Assembly (NCBI RefSeq): GCF_900696045.1
Contig: NZ_LR216287.1
Coordinates: 1,364,001-1,428,000, forward strand
DNA length: 64,000 nt
From: Candidatus Nitrosocosmicus franklandus
Lineage (GTDB): Archaea > Thermoproteota > Nitrososphaeria > Nitrososphaerales > Nitrososphaeraceae
Reading direction: 5' to 3'
In this document: positions 54,698 to 64,000 of the stretch, piece after piece
How positions within the stretch are numbered: position 1 is the stretch's first letter
How the letters are laid out: every line of letters begins with the position of its first letter
Program-made: the position numbers and the translations under genes
The notes under the pieces: model-generated
Seen by the model: only the letters and a program-made list of their open reading frames with translations
The model's database searches: none
What the model was told of the DNA's origin: nothing

Positions 54698-55108
54698 TTA
54701 ATTTCTTAGTGCGGCAATTAACTCTGACATTTTAAACGGCATAGTAAGAATATCTTTTTCATTTATTCCTGCACTTTTCAAACATTCTTTAGGTAAATAC
54801 TCTTTTGGTGTCGTTGTAACTATTACTAGTTTTTGGTCAGTCTTTTCTTGCTTAATTATTTTCGCAATAGTAAGACCAGAGGGATTAGAAAGACGGGTGT
54901 CCAGCAATATAGCATCATATGATTTACCCTCCTTCTTGTTAACAAAAAAGCAGTTCAGGGCCTTTTCACCACTATTTGCTATCTCAGTACTCATACCTGA
55001 AGAAGATAAACAAGTTTTGAACAGCAAAACCAATTCCATTTCAGACTCTGCAATCAAAATTTGTATTTGCTTTAACCTTTTATTTAATGACTGATGATAT
55101 TCTCCCAT
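54698..55108 (-). CDS. Stand-alone receiver domain protein (divergent)
   Basis: 136 residues, a CheY-like receiver: IQILIAESEMELVLLFKTCL at the start, phospho-acceptor Asp70 in AILLDTRLSNPSGLTI, LVIVTTT as the switch Thr strand, and a C-terminal ILTMPFKMSELIAAL. Two key features are changed: the acidic pair is Glu21/Glu23 spaced by a Ser, and the invariant Lys before Pro-Phe is Met123. It may be phosphorylated weakly or act without phosphorylation. No output domain. Flanked by long spacers. Confidence 0.82.
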   Translation of the reverse strand: MGEYHQSLNKRLKQIQILIAESEMELVLLFKTCLSSSGMSTEIANSGEKALNCFFVNKKEGKSYDAILLDTRLSNPSGLTIAKIIKQEKTDQKLVIVTTTPKEYLPKECLKSAGINEKDILTMPFKMSELIAALRN

Positions 55109-55921
55109 CTGATCGTTTTTATTGATTTTTGCATTCAGTATATTTCACTATATAATAGGAGATTAGGGTTAACAAGATTTATATACTCATGTTATTTTAC
55201 CATTAAAACCACACACCTAATCAAGAAAATGATACTAAATTTAGAAAAATAGTTTAGATCAATGGCATAACGATTTTTGCTTGATGGCTAGCGTAGAATA
55301 CGTGGTATCATACTTTCATATTTGTAGCCTTATAGTATAAAAATTAGTGTTCACTCTATTTATGACAGGAATTGCTACATTTAGATCAATGAGGGTAACT
55401 TTAACTCGATTAATGCCAAATCTTTGGTCGGTAATAGATTTCAATAAAGCTTAGATCCCAGTCTTATCTGTAACAGAAAAAACACCGATATGCAAAATAC
55501 GGTTTTTTTCTAAATATAGCTAGGTGTTATGGGCAAACCATATATGGTATTTGTAGTACAGTTGATTGATAGTAGACCTCTAATTACAAGTTGAGGCTGG
55601 ACACAATTGAAGATGGAAGTATCAAGACTGCAGGATCCATTTAACTCTTCTACATGTTCATATATGTGCAGAATTTATTCTTACAAAGTAGTTCAAATAA
55701 TAAGTTATGGATCCGATACAGAGGAACATTTGATGAAGATAAATCTCCATCTAAAGTGGCAGACCATAAAATTGACGCAGTACAGTATAATACCATCTAT
55801 TTGGCAGTAACACATTGAAAGCATTCTATTTTGCAAGTTAAATGCTGTATCTGACTACAAGAGAAACTTTTGCGCCAAGTTCTACTAACTGTAAAGATAC
55901 ATACACCTTTGCTGAAGGAAT
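55109..55921. other. Spacer, no convincing gene
   Basis: About 810 AT-rich bases. A 67-codon plus-strand frame at 55607-55810 has some coding-like stretches (ISYGSDTEEHLMKINLHLKW) but no family or clear start signal. I leave it uncalled. Confidence 0.45.
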
Positions 55922-56575
55922 CTACTGTGTAATTTCTCTTGTTTCAGTTACAGGTTTCTTTTTTACAATTACTTCCTCTTTAATATATGGTCTTTTGTTA
56001 ACGTCGATCTCTTCTCTCTTGACTGGTATTTCTATCTCCTCTGTCCTTGTAACAGGTTTTTGATCTGTAAAAGCTTGTTCTCCGGAAGTTTTCCTTCTTT
56101 CGATCGATATTTCTTCATGGGTAACCGGTACTTCTATTATCTTGGTTTCTGTCATTGGGTTTTTAACTATAGTGGCAGTAACTTCCTCTATGTGTTTTGA
56201 AACCTCTATTTTTTCCTCCATCAGAGGTACGGTGGTTGAATCTATAGTTTCATCATCCTGAGTGGATTGTAACGGGGTTTTTACCCTATCAATAGTTGAA
56301 TCATCTTCTTTCTGTGAAATCATTTCGATATAGTCTTCTTCTCCATCTCCTCGATATTTACTTAAAGCTTCATCTTCAGAAACACCAAACCTCAGTACGC
56401 TTCCATCATAACTTTCTGCCTTTTCTTTGGGTATACCGAATGTTTCTATATCAATTAATCCTTTTTGACTTATAACAAAATTAGTAGTCACTTCTTGAAC
56501 CTCACCAAAATCAGCATCGTTCAATCCTCTAGCCTCTTTCTTTATTACATCGCTCCAGTCAATATGAGAACTCAT
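55922..56575 (-). CDS. DUF2382 (YsnF/AvaK) stress protein
   Basis: 217 residues. The N-terminal 80 residues resemble a PRC-barrel-like part (WSDVIKKEARGLNDADFGEV, FVISQKGLIDIETFGIPKEK). From about 115 there is a DUF2382 domain with the repeating pattern VPLMEEKIEVSKHIEEV, IEVPVTHEEISIERRKTSG, PVTRTEEIEIPVKREEIDV and KRPYIKEEVIVKKKPVTET. Such proteins are stress-induced and hydrophilic in bacteria; the exact role is unknown. It is near a ferritin-like gene on the same strand, a common pairing of stress genes. Confidence 0.88.
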   Translation of the reverse strand: MSSHIDWSDVIKKEARGLNDADFGEVQEVTTNFVISQKGLIDIETFGIPKEKAESYDGSVLRFGVSEDEALSKYRGDGEEDYIEMISQKEDDSTIDRVKTPLQSTQDDETIDSTTVPLMEEKIEVSKHIEEVTATIVKNPMTETKIIEVPVTHEEISIERRKTSGEQAFTDQKPVTRTEEIEIPVKREEIDVNKRPYIKEEVIVKKKPVTETREITQ

Positions 56576-56995
56576 AAAATATATAGAATAACATGTCTTA
56601 AATAGATAGATATCAGTATACTATGAATGGTAATATTGCAAATAAATTACGACGAATATGAATGCTTTTTTCAAATAAATCTAATACCGTTAGTTGGTTG
56701 CATAAATTTAATCTAGAGGCAAAACAAATCATTAGACTATGGCATAAAAGAGAACTTTTGTAAATCAAAATCTGAATCCATAAAATTCATTATGCATATT
56801 GACTGTGATGTGTCGTGTACCTGGTAGTGATAAAGTAGTATTATTACTACCAGAACAAAACACAAATCTAGAAGACAAGAGAAAGAGAAAATGAAAATTG
56901 GTAAACTATATTATTGATAAACAAAAATGTGTGTAGAAATTAACCTATTAAAGCAATTTTAGTTTATTTATTTTACTTGTATCGGAATTAGGATC
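56576..56995. other. Spacer, no gene seen
   Basis: About 420 AT-rich bases between the DUF2382 and ferritin-like genes; nothing recognised. Confidence 0.5.
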
Positions 56996-57493
56996 TTACT
57001 GTACTGCCGATTTTGCCATATCAATACATTGTGAAAGATGTTTCTGTTCTTCTTTTAGGATAGATCTTACAGTTGTCAGAGCTTTCTTATTATCAAAATT
57101 TTCGCAGATAGTCTTCAATACTTCATAATGAGAAACTTCGCCACCCTCTGCTAAACACAAGAACTCTAATGCTTCTGCTGTGTCTGGATTTTCACCAAGG
57201 TATGTCTTCATAATTTTGGTAGCTTTTTCCTCTGTTTCAGATGCTGATTCTTCAACCTTATTTACATCTAATTTTACATTCTCATCTTTAGAAAATGCGT
57301 CTACGACTTGTTGAATTTTTTCTTCATGAGTACTAGCTTCTTTTTGGATTTCTTTAGCTTCACTTTTAGAACCAGATTTTAGTAATTTCATTGCGATTAG
57401 TTCATCAACTGCTTTTTGAGCTGCTCGTTCCAAACCAATAACTTCACCGAGTTTCTTTTGTAGATTATCAATATTTTCTTTTTTACTAGACAT
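56996..57493 (-). CDS. Ferritin-like domain protein (YciE/DUF892-like)
   Basis: 165 residues, all helical. Four-helix-bundle pattern: NLQKKLGEVIGLERAAQKAV, EIQKEASTHEEKIQQVVDAF, LGENPDTAEALEFLCLAEGG and SILKEEQKHLSQCIDMAKSA. Glu in the first helix, THEE in the second, and EEQKH in the last resemble the Glu/His di-iron ligands of ferritin-like proteins. Members are linked to oxidative and osmotic stress. An acidic/Ser-rich loop separates the pairs. No signal peptide. Family assignment is by pattern. Confidence 0.65.
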   Translation of the reverse strand: MSSKKENIDNLQKKLGEVIGLERAAQKAVDELIAMKLLKSGSKSEAKEIQKEASTHEEKIQQVVDAFSKDENVKLDVNKVEESASETEEKATKIMKTYLGENPDTAEALEFLCLAEGGEVSHYEVLKTICENFDNKKALTTVRSILKEEQKHLSQCIDMAKSAVQ

Positions 57494-57673
57494 CGAGATC
57501 CTGTATACATGAAAATTTAAATATCTATATAAAAAATTAGTTGCTATAATATCCCTATCAAATTTTAGATTCTTTCCTTATGAAACAATTTCAGATTCAT
57601 TCTTGGTGGGCTAAAGCAACGGCCTAGTATTAACGCTAAAATATATTATACAGTACGTTATTAATGACATTAA

Positions 57674-57898
57674 ATGACAAAAATGATCAAACTTAAAGTC
57701 ATTCCGCTTCCTGCTGAAGGATCTCGTACTTTATTTTCTACACATGATAAGGATGCATTAGTAAAAGGCATAGAAAACGAAACCTATCTTTGTGGAAATT
57801 GCGAATTCGTTTTAGCAGAGAATGTCATTCCAAATACTTACACCAGTATAGTCTTTGAGTGTCCTGAGTGTAAATCTTACAACGAGATAACTAGTTAA
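57674..57898 (+). CDS. Small zinc-ribbon protein
   Basis: 74 residues with two CxxC knuckles: TYLCGNCEFVLAENV and IVFECPECKSYNEI, 20-odd residues apart, forming a rubredoxin-like zinc ribbon. The N-terminus is a strand-rich lead (IKLKVIPLPAEGSRTLFST). Found as a conserved small protein in archaea and soil bacteria; function unknown. Confidence 0.75.
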   Translation: MTKMIKLKVIPLPAEGSRTLFSTHDKDALVKGIENETYLCGNCEFVLAENVIPNTYTSIVFECPECKSYNEITS

Positions 57899-58267
57899 TG
57901 GTGACGGGCTAACTGACTGGCCGACTGATTCAGTTCAAAAATTTTTATGATTATGCCAATGTGTGAATATCTATTATATCTAGCGAAAAGCTAAAATATT
58001 TACCCACCTTCTCGCATATGCAATGCGATTAGCATGAAACGAGGTACATTAAGCTATATGAGGTCTAGTAACTATAGGAACTAATGTGGCATATGCCCAT
58101 GCATCGTTATTACCGAAAGTAAATTAAACAATAGATACAGGAAACTATACGCTAAAAAAAATCAAATAATCAGTCGTAATACGATAGGTATGAAATGATA
58201 AATGTACTTTGCCATTTTCATTCTATGGTCTAGGGTTGTTAATGAATCTACTTATCATTAGATTTTT
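57899..58267. other. Spacer, no gene seen
   Basis: About 370 bases between convergent genes; nothing recognised. Confidence 0.5.
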
Positions 58268-59164
58268 TTAGTATAGAATGGAGGGCATATATGACCCAGC
58301 GGGTTCGTTATACACCCCAACAGTCATGAGAGTGAGTTGATGAACTAATCTTAGATCGTTTTCAAGACACCATCGGAATAACTCTGCATTTCTTGTTGGA
58401 ATAAGGATGCCTGGTCCCCCATAAGAATCAGTTGTGGTTTCTGAAGCAATAAGAGCTTTGATATCATCATTAGTAAAACCTACAGTGTGGTTAAAATATG
58501 TCAATCCACTTGTATAACCAGTAATTTTATCGTCATGTATAACCACTTTGGCAATACCTTGTTTTATACTATCTTTTAATTCACCATTTCTATCATGACC
58601 ATGTACTGCTCTGCATACTGCATTACATGATTCTAAATCCGACTCATTTGCTACCCTAACTGTTCTTCCAGGAATAACTGCTTGAATTGGTTTCCCCTGC
58701 ATAGTAGAGATGGGTTCTCTAACTTCAAACCCCAAACTAGCATACAATGCTAGTGATCTGTTATGATAAGATGCTTGAAGCAAACGTATTGCAGGATAGT
58801 TTTTACTTCTAGCTCTTTCCATAACATTAACCATTAACTGGCGACCTTCACCTTTGTTCTGAGAGTGTGGATCAATTGTTATTGGTCCAACCCCTGCTAC
58901 CAAAGCTGACCGTTCATCCAAAAAATTGCTTCCTACAATCTTGTTACCTGATCTACCTGTATCTTCGGCAACAATTGAGTAGAATCCAGAATTGGAGAGA
59001 AATAAGGTAGCTACATTTATCCCAATATCGATAGAGGGAAACTCGCGAGGGAAGCCATGTTTATCTGCAATTCCTGAAAAAGCTTCATAAATTATTTTTC
59101 CAACCTGATTAGCATCATCTATGGTACCCGGTCTTAATCTTAAGTTATGTTCTACATTAGTCAA
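58268..59164 (-). CDS. GNAT-family N-acetyltransferase
   Basis: 298 residues. The first 145 form a GNAT domain: LRPGTIDDANQVGKIIYEAF (beta1-alpha1), VGPITIDPHSQNKGEGRQLM (acetyl-CoA pyrophosphate-binding loop, QNKGEGR in place of the usual Q/RxxGxG/A), and ASYHNRSLALYASLGFEVRE. The second half (VRVANESDLESCNAVCRAVH, then YTSGLTYFNHTVGFT) looks like a second, divergent GNAT-like domain. Transfers an acetyl group from acetyl-CoA; acceptor unknown. Monocistronic. Confidence 0.88.
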   Translation of the reverse strand: MTNVEHNLRLRPGTIDDANQVGKIIYEAFSGIADKHGFPREFPSIDIGINVATLFLSNSGFYSIVAEDTGRSGNKIVGSNFLDERSALVAGVGPITIDPHSQNKGEGRQLMVNVMERARSKNYPAIRLLQASYHNRSLALYASLGFEVREPISTMQGKPIQAVIPGRTVRVANESDLESCNAVCRAVHGHDRNGELKDSIKQGIAKVVIHDDKITGYTSGLTYFNHTVGFTNDDIKALIASETTTDSYGGPGILIPTRNAELFRWCLENDLRLVHQLTLMTVGVYNEPAGSYMPSILY

Positions 59165-60053
59165 TTAGACTTAAAATTGCTTATCCAAATTTTATTCTTT
59201 TATTTATATTTCTGAATTCGTCCTTTCAATGTAGTTCAGTCATACAATTTTGAAAAAAAGCATGGATTTGCATGCTGAGAGATGAGGCAAAATGTTTAAC
59301 ATTCACCATCAAGAAAGGAGTAAATTCAAAAAATGTCAATCTCGGATTATTTGGCTAATATGAATCGTATTGGTCAGTAATTACGATCATCACTTTGTGT
59401 AGTGATAGTACAATTATCTACTTACTTTTAATCCCTTCATATTTCTAGATATTCAAGAGTACGAATTATCATGAATGATACAAATACCGCTCTTTAGACC
59501 AGAAGGTTTCATATAATAATATCGAGATTTTTCTTTACTTTGCCCCAACGAAAAACAATGACGAAATTAAAGAAGTTAACAAGTAATCTTGATTTCTTTA
59601 TGAAACACGTAGCTTTTAACTTTGAGGTATTTTCTTACCAACATAGAGAGGACATCATGGAATTGTAAATTTGTCAAAAACCATTTTTGCTTCAGAAGAG
59701 GAGGAGGGAAGAGGAAGAAAAATCATGTATGGCTTGAAATTCAATCCCACTTAGACAAATATGTAAAACAATTTTCTAAAAGCTGTAAAAGGAGACAAAA
59801 GTATGGAACCACTTTATAAAGAATTTATGAGATTAATTACTCCCAGTTAACTAGTGTCATTTGGTAGATTTACCAGGTTCGTGTAAGTATCATCTTGATT
59901 TTCATATTGATAAACAACATACTATCCATCAAAATTAGACTTTTTATAAGAAATGTCGAATCGGTTGTTGTTATCTTTAGAATTTAATATTATGTATTTT
60001 CGGACAGACAATGATCCCGACTGCTTCATATCATAATTTAATAGATCAAATTA
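59165..60053. other. Spacer, no convincing gene
   Basis: About 890 AT-rich bases. Short frames around 59560-59820 are Lys/Arg-rich in more than one frame and I cannot support any as a gene. Confidence 0.45.
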
Positions 60054-60272
60054 TCACATAGGAGAAGGCAGATTATTACCTGACTGACTGAAATTGTATC
60101 CTTCAGTATTAGTTCCGTTGATCATTTCACCAGTAGTCATGCTTGGATTATTAGGATAAGTAAGGTTTGAAGAGTTTTCTATAGTTGGTTGTGCTGATGC
60201 TATTTCAAAGGTCTCGATATCAAAAAATGCAAAGATAGCAGCTAGTATTAAAAGAAGAAAAGTTTTGTTCAT
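60054..60272 (-). CDS. Small secreted protein
   Basis: 72 residues: signal peptide MNKTFLLLILAAIFAFFDIE... with a cleavage-like ASAQP at about 26-30, then an Asn/Ser/Thr/Pro-rich mature part (ENSSNLTYPNNPSM, NGTNTEGYNFSQSGNN). It has several N-glycosylation-type NxS/T sites. No folded domain is apparent. Typical of the small exported proteins of this group. Confidence 0.6.
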   Translation of the reverse strand: MNKTFLLLILAAIFAFFDIETFEIASAQPTIENSSNLTYPNNPSMTTGEMINGTNTEGYNFSQSGNNLPSPM

Positions 60273-60613
60273 GCAAATACAATGTCATTATGATTTAAAT
60301 AAATCAAAAATAATATCCTAATACTGCAAACCATGGTTGACCTTTCATTTGCCTGACCTTTTGTCTTGCCTTGCCTTGGCAAGAAAGATTAAAGAAAAAT
60401 GCAAATAACAGATAAACCTAGCGACTTACTGATTCGCAAATTTAGATTTTCTTAAAACCTCAAAAAAATCAGGTGATTTTGTTTATTTTAACTGAACGAA
60501 CATCTAGTGTAACAGATTTTCATAATTTTTCAAATCCAAGTCGTCATTTAAAACCAATCAGACTACAACCAACATTCATAATACAAGAAAATCAACAGGC
60601 AAATAAGAAAACA

Positions 60614-60994
60614 ATGAGGATTCAGGTGGATTTTTCTTTTTTCCCCAATAACTTGATACCAATAATTACAGATTCGGTAGAGCTAAAACAATTTTTGATA
60701 GAAGGTAATTTCATTACAGACGACAGCGTTAGCGATACCAACAATTCAAAAACAGCTATTTTTGAATTCCATGGTTCTTTAAAGGATTTTGAAAGTCTGC
60801 TGAGATCGATCCTTGCTAAAAATTCTATAGAGGAATACACCATAACTCAAGACATGGAAAGAGAAAATACTATAGCAATATTAAGATCCGGTGATTTAGA
60901 ACAATTGAAAATATTTGTTTGTGATTTTTGCAGTGCAGTATTTCATAGTGAAGACGAGAAATACATTCATCAACGGGCGCATTATTTTTACTAA
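60614..60994 (+). CDS. Protein with a C-terminal C2H2 zinc finger
   Basis: From ATG 60614 the protein has 126 residues (MRIQVDFSFFPNNLIPII); the frame extends upstream to a GTG at 60473, but those 47 extra residues look non-coding in character. The C-terminus is a classical C2H2 finger: FVCDFCSAVFHSEDEKYIHQ then RAHYFY, with C-x2-C-x12-H-x3-H spacing. The N-terminal part is an alpha/beta domain of unknown type (IFEFHGSLKDFESLLRSILA). Single C2H2 fingers occur in archaeal DNA-binding and accessory proteins. Role unknown. Confidence 0.7.
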   Translation: MRIQVDFSFFPNNLIPIITDSVELKQFLIEGNFITDDSVSDTNNSKTAIFEFHGSLKDFESLLRSILAKNSIEEYTITQDMERENTIAILRSGDLEQLKIFVCDFCSAVFHSEDEKYIHQRAHYFY

Positions 60995-61361
60995 AAATCA
61001 ATAATGATTGTTTGTCTGTCATGTTATAAGCACGTTATTTTGCATTGTATTTGCATGGATGTTATTGCTACTTCTGCTGCTAATCTACTTCAAGTTTAGA
61101 TCAATGATACTTCCTAAAAAACAAAAAGATATTCAATACAGTTTATCAAATGAATACATTGTGTGATATTGCTATTATCTGAATTAATCAATTGAGAGAA
61201 ACACCAAAAGACAAAAAGACTTTGGAATCAATTATATACTTGCTCAACAATTGATGGCGAATATACTTCAATTTTATTACTAATTTAGATTGTTTGTATT
61301 ATAATATTACTTACATTCGAGATGTGAAAAAATACGATACATCTTTTATAAATCAAAAAAT
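60995..61361. other. Spacer, no gene seen
   Basis: About 370 AT-rich bases between convergent genes. Confidence 0.5.
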
Positions 61362-61568
61362 CTATTCATAAATTTGAGGATCCTCTTTTCCAGAAGTCAT
61401 ATCCTCTTCAAAGATAATTAACGCTGCATATTTGTCAACGTCGTTTCTACTGAAACTCGTAAACTTGATATCTATTAGCTTTTTTACTTCTTCTTTCTTA
61501 AGAAATTCATTAATACTTTTTTCAAGGCCAGATAATTGTTGATTATCATATGTCTTAACTCTGGTCAT
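61362..61568 (-). CDS. Cse60-like small protein
   Basis: 68 residues: VKTYDNQQLSGLEKSINEFL then IDIKFTSFSRNDVDKYAALI and IFEED. The pattern (VKxYD...LExxIN.FL...VIDIKFs...YxAxIIYE) resembles the Cse60 family of sporulation-associated small proteins of Bacillus, found widely in non-sporulating organisms too. Function unknown. The resemblance is by eye. Confidence 0.55.
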   Translation of the reverse strand: MTRVKTYDNQQLSGLEKSINEFLKKEEVKKLIDIKFTSFSRNDVDKYAALIIFEEDMTSGKEDPQIYE

Positions 61569-62140
61569 ATTCTTTATTCTACACGATTGATTATAACCTC
61601 TACATCAACCTATTATTTGAATAATAACATGCTTCTTAATGGGTGAATTGATTACCAGAACGTTTAAGGAAACTGTTTACATTCCTACTTGCTTGGAAAG
61701 TCGACCGCAGCCTATGCTATACAATTGCTGAGTGAATAACTTAAATACTGATTTTGTAATTTACCAGCAGGAATCTTTCATTTCATACCAGACCAGACCA
61801 GAAGAATATGTACACTTCAATCTAGTAGTTCTTAATAGCAAGAATACGAACAGATAATCATCTTATCTATGAATTCTACAATTCTTAAACTATTAGAATC
61901 TCATATCCAGTTAGATAGACCCAAGTATTTTTGAGAGGTATTATTCATTATGAACAAATCAAAAAGTGTAAATGAAATCAGTCAATACATAATGATTGTA
62001 ACAAAGTTGGAAATAGGCAATGGAATTGGCAGAACTCTTCAATTAAGGCTTGCATAATTACAACAAATACTACTACACTGCTATCTGATTACGATTTATT
62101 TCATCGGTTTGGTAACTGTATGAGGATTGTAAAGTCATTT
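61569..62140. other. Spacer, no gene seen
   Basis: About 570 AT-rich bases; a short ccaga-type repeat near 61788-61800. No coding frame recognised. Confidence 0.5.
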
Positions 62141-62383
62141 CTAGGCTTGTTTATTATCGTCATTTTTTCCCGGATATTCATTTGAATTGCTAATTTTTTT
62201 TAACCTATTGTTCCACCACCTGCTCACTATAAACAAGGAAATTATGATCAGAATAACACATATTTCTAGTTGAAAAAATTTCATTAAATCCATAGTTCCA
62301 AAGATCTCAATTATTACAACCCCCATTATACTTCCAGTAATTAGGGCTAGGAAAAATATCTTGATAACCTCCTTCTTTGTCAT
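62141..62383 (-). CDS. Small two-helix membrane protein
   Basis: 80 residues with two membrane segments (IFFLALITGSIMGVVIIEIF and LEICVILIIISLFIVSRWW) and a charged C-terminal tail (NEYPGKNDDNKQA). No recognised family. The clean hairpin topology and positive inside tail support a real gene. It lies about 270 bases downstream (transcription sense) of the histidine kinase gene. Confidence 0.55.
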   Translation of the reverse strand: MTKKEVIKIFFLALITGSIMGVVIIEIFGTMDLMKFFQLEICVILIIISLFIVSRWWNNRLKKISNSNEYPGKNDDNKQA

Positions 62384-62654
62384 GTTATTGATTATTGTTG
62401 TTAGTTAGCATCCTTCTATAGGTATTACCATATTTCTTTCTAGGAAATTGTTTAATATGTCTCATAGTATATTTGGCATTTGGTCATCAAATTCTGAAAG
62501 TAGGATATCTAAATAAGCGTGGAAAAAGAGATTAAATCTCATCATTATAATGTCAAGTGTAAGAAAAGAAAATAGCAGAGATTGTGAAAGTAATAAAATT
62601 AATTATGGCAGTGCTTGGCAGTGGGTAATAAGTAAAGGCCGCCCCTTTATTCCA

Positions 62655-64000
62655 TCAACCCATAGGTAAGCTGAAAGAAAATGTAGCGCCCTTGTTTTCA
62701 TCATAGTTATTTTGAGCCCAAATTTGTCCACCATGTGCTTCGATGATACTCTTTGAAATAAACAATCCCAATCCAGTCCCCTGCTCCGATTTAGTTGCAA
62801 ATTTTGTAAATAATCGTGACATAATATCCGGATCTATGCCTTTACCATTGTCTCTTATGGATACTACTGCCATTAACGCTTCATCTTCTGGATTTTCTGT
62901 GGTTTCTATAGAACCTTCTTTCTTATGATGATGATGATGAAGATGATGAAGATGAAGATGATTATAAGTAGACAAATACGTCATGATTTCTTTTTTTAAT
63001 ACTTTTTTAGATGAAATGGTAATTGTTTGACCATTGGAAAACTTTATTGCATTGTTCAACAAATTTGAAATTACTTCAAAAATCCTTACTTTATCAGCAA
63101 ATACAGCAATTGGATCTTCTTCGGGCTCAAATAATATGTTGGGTTGTCCAGACGAGTTATTATAAGCTATATTTAGATCAGCCTTCCCATGGATATCTTT
63201 TATTACATTCCGTATTTTTTCATTCAAATTAAAATGCTCTTTTTGTAATTTCAGACGGTTGCTTTCAATTCTAGATGTATCTAGGATATCATCTACCAAT
63301 TTCTCAAGTCTTTGAGTATTTCTATATATTGAGACAAGGCCGTTGATAAAACTTCTTATATTATTATCATCTTTGACTATTCTTTGTAATTCTAATTTGA
63401 TACTGCTTAAGTTTTTTGATTGATCGCCAAGAAGAGAAGGAAGGTGAATCATTTCGATGAGTTCTAAATTTCCTGTTATCCCCTGTGTAGGTGTTCTTAG
63501 TTCATGAGCAGCCACATTTATGAATTCTTTTTGCATTATATCATGGGATTTTAACTCTTCGTTAGCTTTTCTTAATTTTTCTATCGTTTCTCTTAATTCT
63601 CTTGTCTTTTGCTTTATAGCATCATTTAGGAATCTATTCCATCTTAGTAGAAGAATAGCCGTTATCAGCGAAATAGCAATAATTACACCAATAATAGTAA
63701 AACTGGCAATGGTTTGATTTTCAACCAGAGACGCTACATCTTCGGCAAGAGTGTTTGGTACTGTTATAAATAATGTCCCAACTCTATAATTAAAATCATT
63801 ATTGCTTATTTGAGGACCCCAAACAGATTCGTATGCTATGGTGGTACTAGTATTTTCAAAATCAAATTGCTCGACACCACTTTGCGATGAAAACGCCACG
63901 TTAATTATTTCGTTAAATTCTTTTTCCTTGTCTTTTAAGACTGATTCTAAATATTCTTGAAAATCAGTTCCGAAATAGTTCTTGCCTAAATAGGTTTGAT
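62655..64000 (-). CDS. Sensor histidine kinase, N-terminus cut by the window edge
   Basis: At least 448 codons; the frame stays open to base 64000. Order: an extracytoplasmic sensor part, a membrane helix (TIASFTIIGVIIAISLITAI), a coiled-coil linker (KQKTRELRETIEKLRKANEE), a HisKA domain with FINVAAHELRTPTQGI (phospho-His), and a HATPase domain with NLLNNAIKFS (N box), DNGKGIDPDIM (G1) and GTGLGLFISKSIIEAHGG (G2). It autophosphorylates and passes the phosphate to a response regulator, not adjacent here. Between the N and G1 boxes lies a His-rich insert (HLHLHHLHHHHHKKEG), coded by a run of ATG/ATC-type triplets at about 62920-62965. The start near 63899 is internal. Confidence 0.92.
   Translation of the reverse strand, partial: QTYLGKNYFGTDFQEYLESVLKDKEKEFNEIINVAFSSQSGVEQFDFENTSTTIAYESVWGPQISNNDFNYRVGTLFITVPNTLAEDVASLVENQTIASFTIIGVIIAISLITAILLLRWNRFLNDAIKQKTRELRETIEKLRKANEELKSHDIMQKEFINVAAHELRTPTQGITGNLELIEMIHLPSLLGDQSKNLSSIKLELQRIVKDDNNIRSFINGLVSIYRNTQRLEKLVDDILDTSRIESNRLKLQKEHFNLNEKIRNVIKDIHGKADLNIAYNNSSGQPNILFEPEEDPIAVFADKVRIFEVISNLLNNAIKFSNGQTITISSKKVLKKEIMTYLSTYNHLHLHHLHHHHHKKEGSIETTENPEDEALMAVVSIRDNGKGIDPDIMSRLFTKFATKSEQGTGLGLFISKSIIEAHGGQIWAQNNYDENKGATFSFSLPMG

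Noticed and set aside
55607-55810. 67-codon plus-strand frame
   Set aside because: Some coding-like residues, but no recognisable family and an unlikely start; too weak.
59622-59819. 65-codon Lys/Arg-rich frame
   Set aside because: The purine-rich DNA gives basic or acidic low-complexity peptides in several frames, so this one is not special.

Overview
The window looks like a chromosome segment of an ammonia-oxidising-type archaeon (Nitrososphaerota/Thaumarchaeota, group I.1b; 'Nitrosocosmicus'-like is my inference). The DNA is AT-rich. It carries archaeal information-processing genes (Gins51-type GINS subunit, TFB, an apparently intron-containing tRNA-Pro), fused siroheme decarboxylase domains (archaeal heme route), a membrane-anchored cupredoxin, type I glutamine synthetase, and many short secreted or Asn/Gln-rich proteins typical of this group. 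No amo genes, rRNA or CRISPR array are present.

Layout. 0-7 kb: universal stress protein (cut by the left edge), family I CoA-transferase, PNPOx-like flavoprotein, bactofilin-like membrane protein, secreted alpha/beta hydrolase, and a secreted protein whose signal peptide was separated by a 23-bp duplication. 7.2-9.9 kb: a young IS6-like insertion with an 8-bp target duplication, an FAD monooxygenase-like gene and tRNA-Pro, with tRNA-Pro 3'-end copies scattered downstream of the tRNA. 10-14 kb: heme-related block (AhbA-AhbB fusion; chlorite-dismutase-family protein, DUF1802 protein and aldo/keto reductase on the other strand). 15-19.3 kb: SufC, cupredoxin, zinc-ribbon protein, GINS, GlnA, tRNA-Val.

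19.6-28.6 kb holds the most interesting system: a six-gene, tightly overlapping operon for a membrane complex related to group 4 [NiFe] hydrogenases and complex I. Two antiporter-like subunits, an H-type subunit, an E/K-type subunit, a fused NuoC-NuoD/HycE-like subunit and a ferredoxin-NuoB fusion are present. All four [NiFe] cysteine ligands are replaced. The ferredoxin domain keeps exactly the ligands of one of its two ancestral clusters. This is an energy-converting-hydrogenase-related (Ehr-like) complex rather than a hydrogenase. It lies between tRNA-Val and a tRNA-Val-3'-end-like fragment at 29.3 kb, with a divergent winged-helix gene beside it.

29-64 kb is loosely packed accessory chromosome with long AT-rich spacers. 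It contains a DASS transporter, patatin, a GH3 glycosidase with foreign-looking composition, a CHRD protein, VOC and GNAT proteins, DUF2382 and ferritin-like stress proteins, response regulators, an MEDS sensor, a TFB with an altered zinc ribbon, and a histidine kinase cut by the right edge. Several genes are broken by single recent events: aldo/keto reductase (Trp to amber), response regulator (in-frame TGA), nitroreductase (T-run frameshift). Others are old ghosts: a metallo-beta-lactamase-fold gene and a secreted-protein fragment. A dispersed intergenic repeat resembling a tRNA T-arm/acceptor end recurs at 43.8, 45.1, 48.7 and 51.4 kb.
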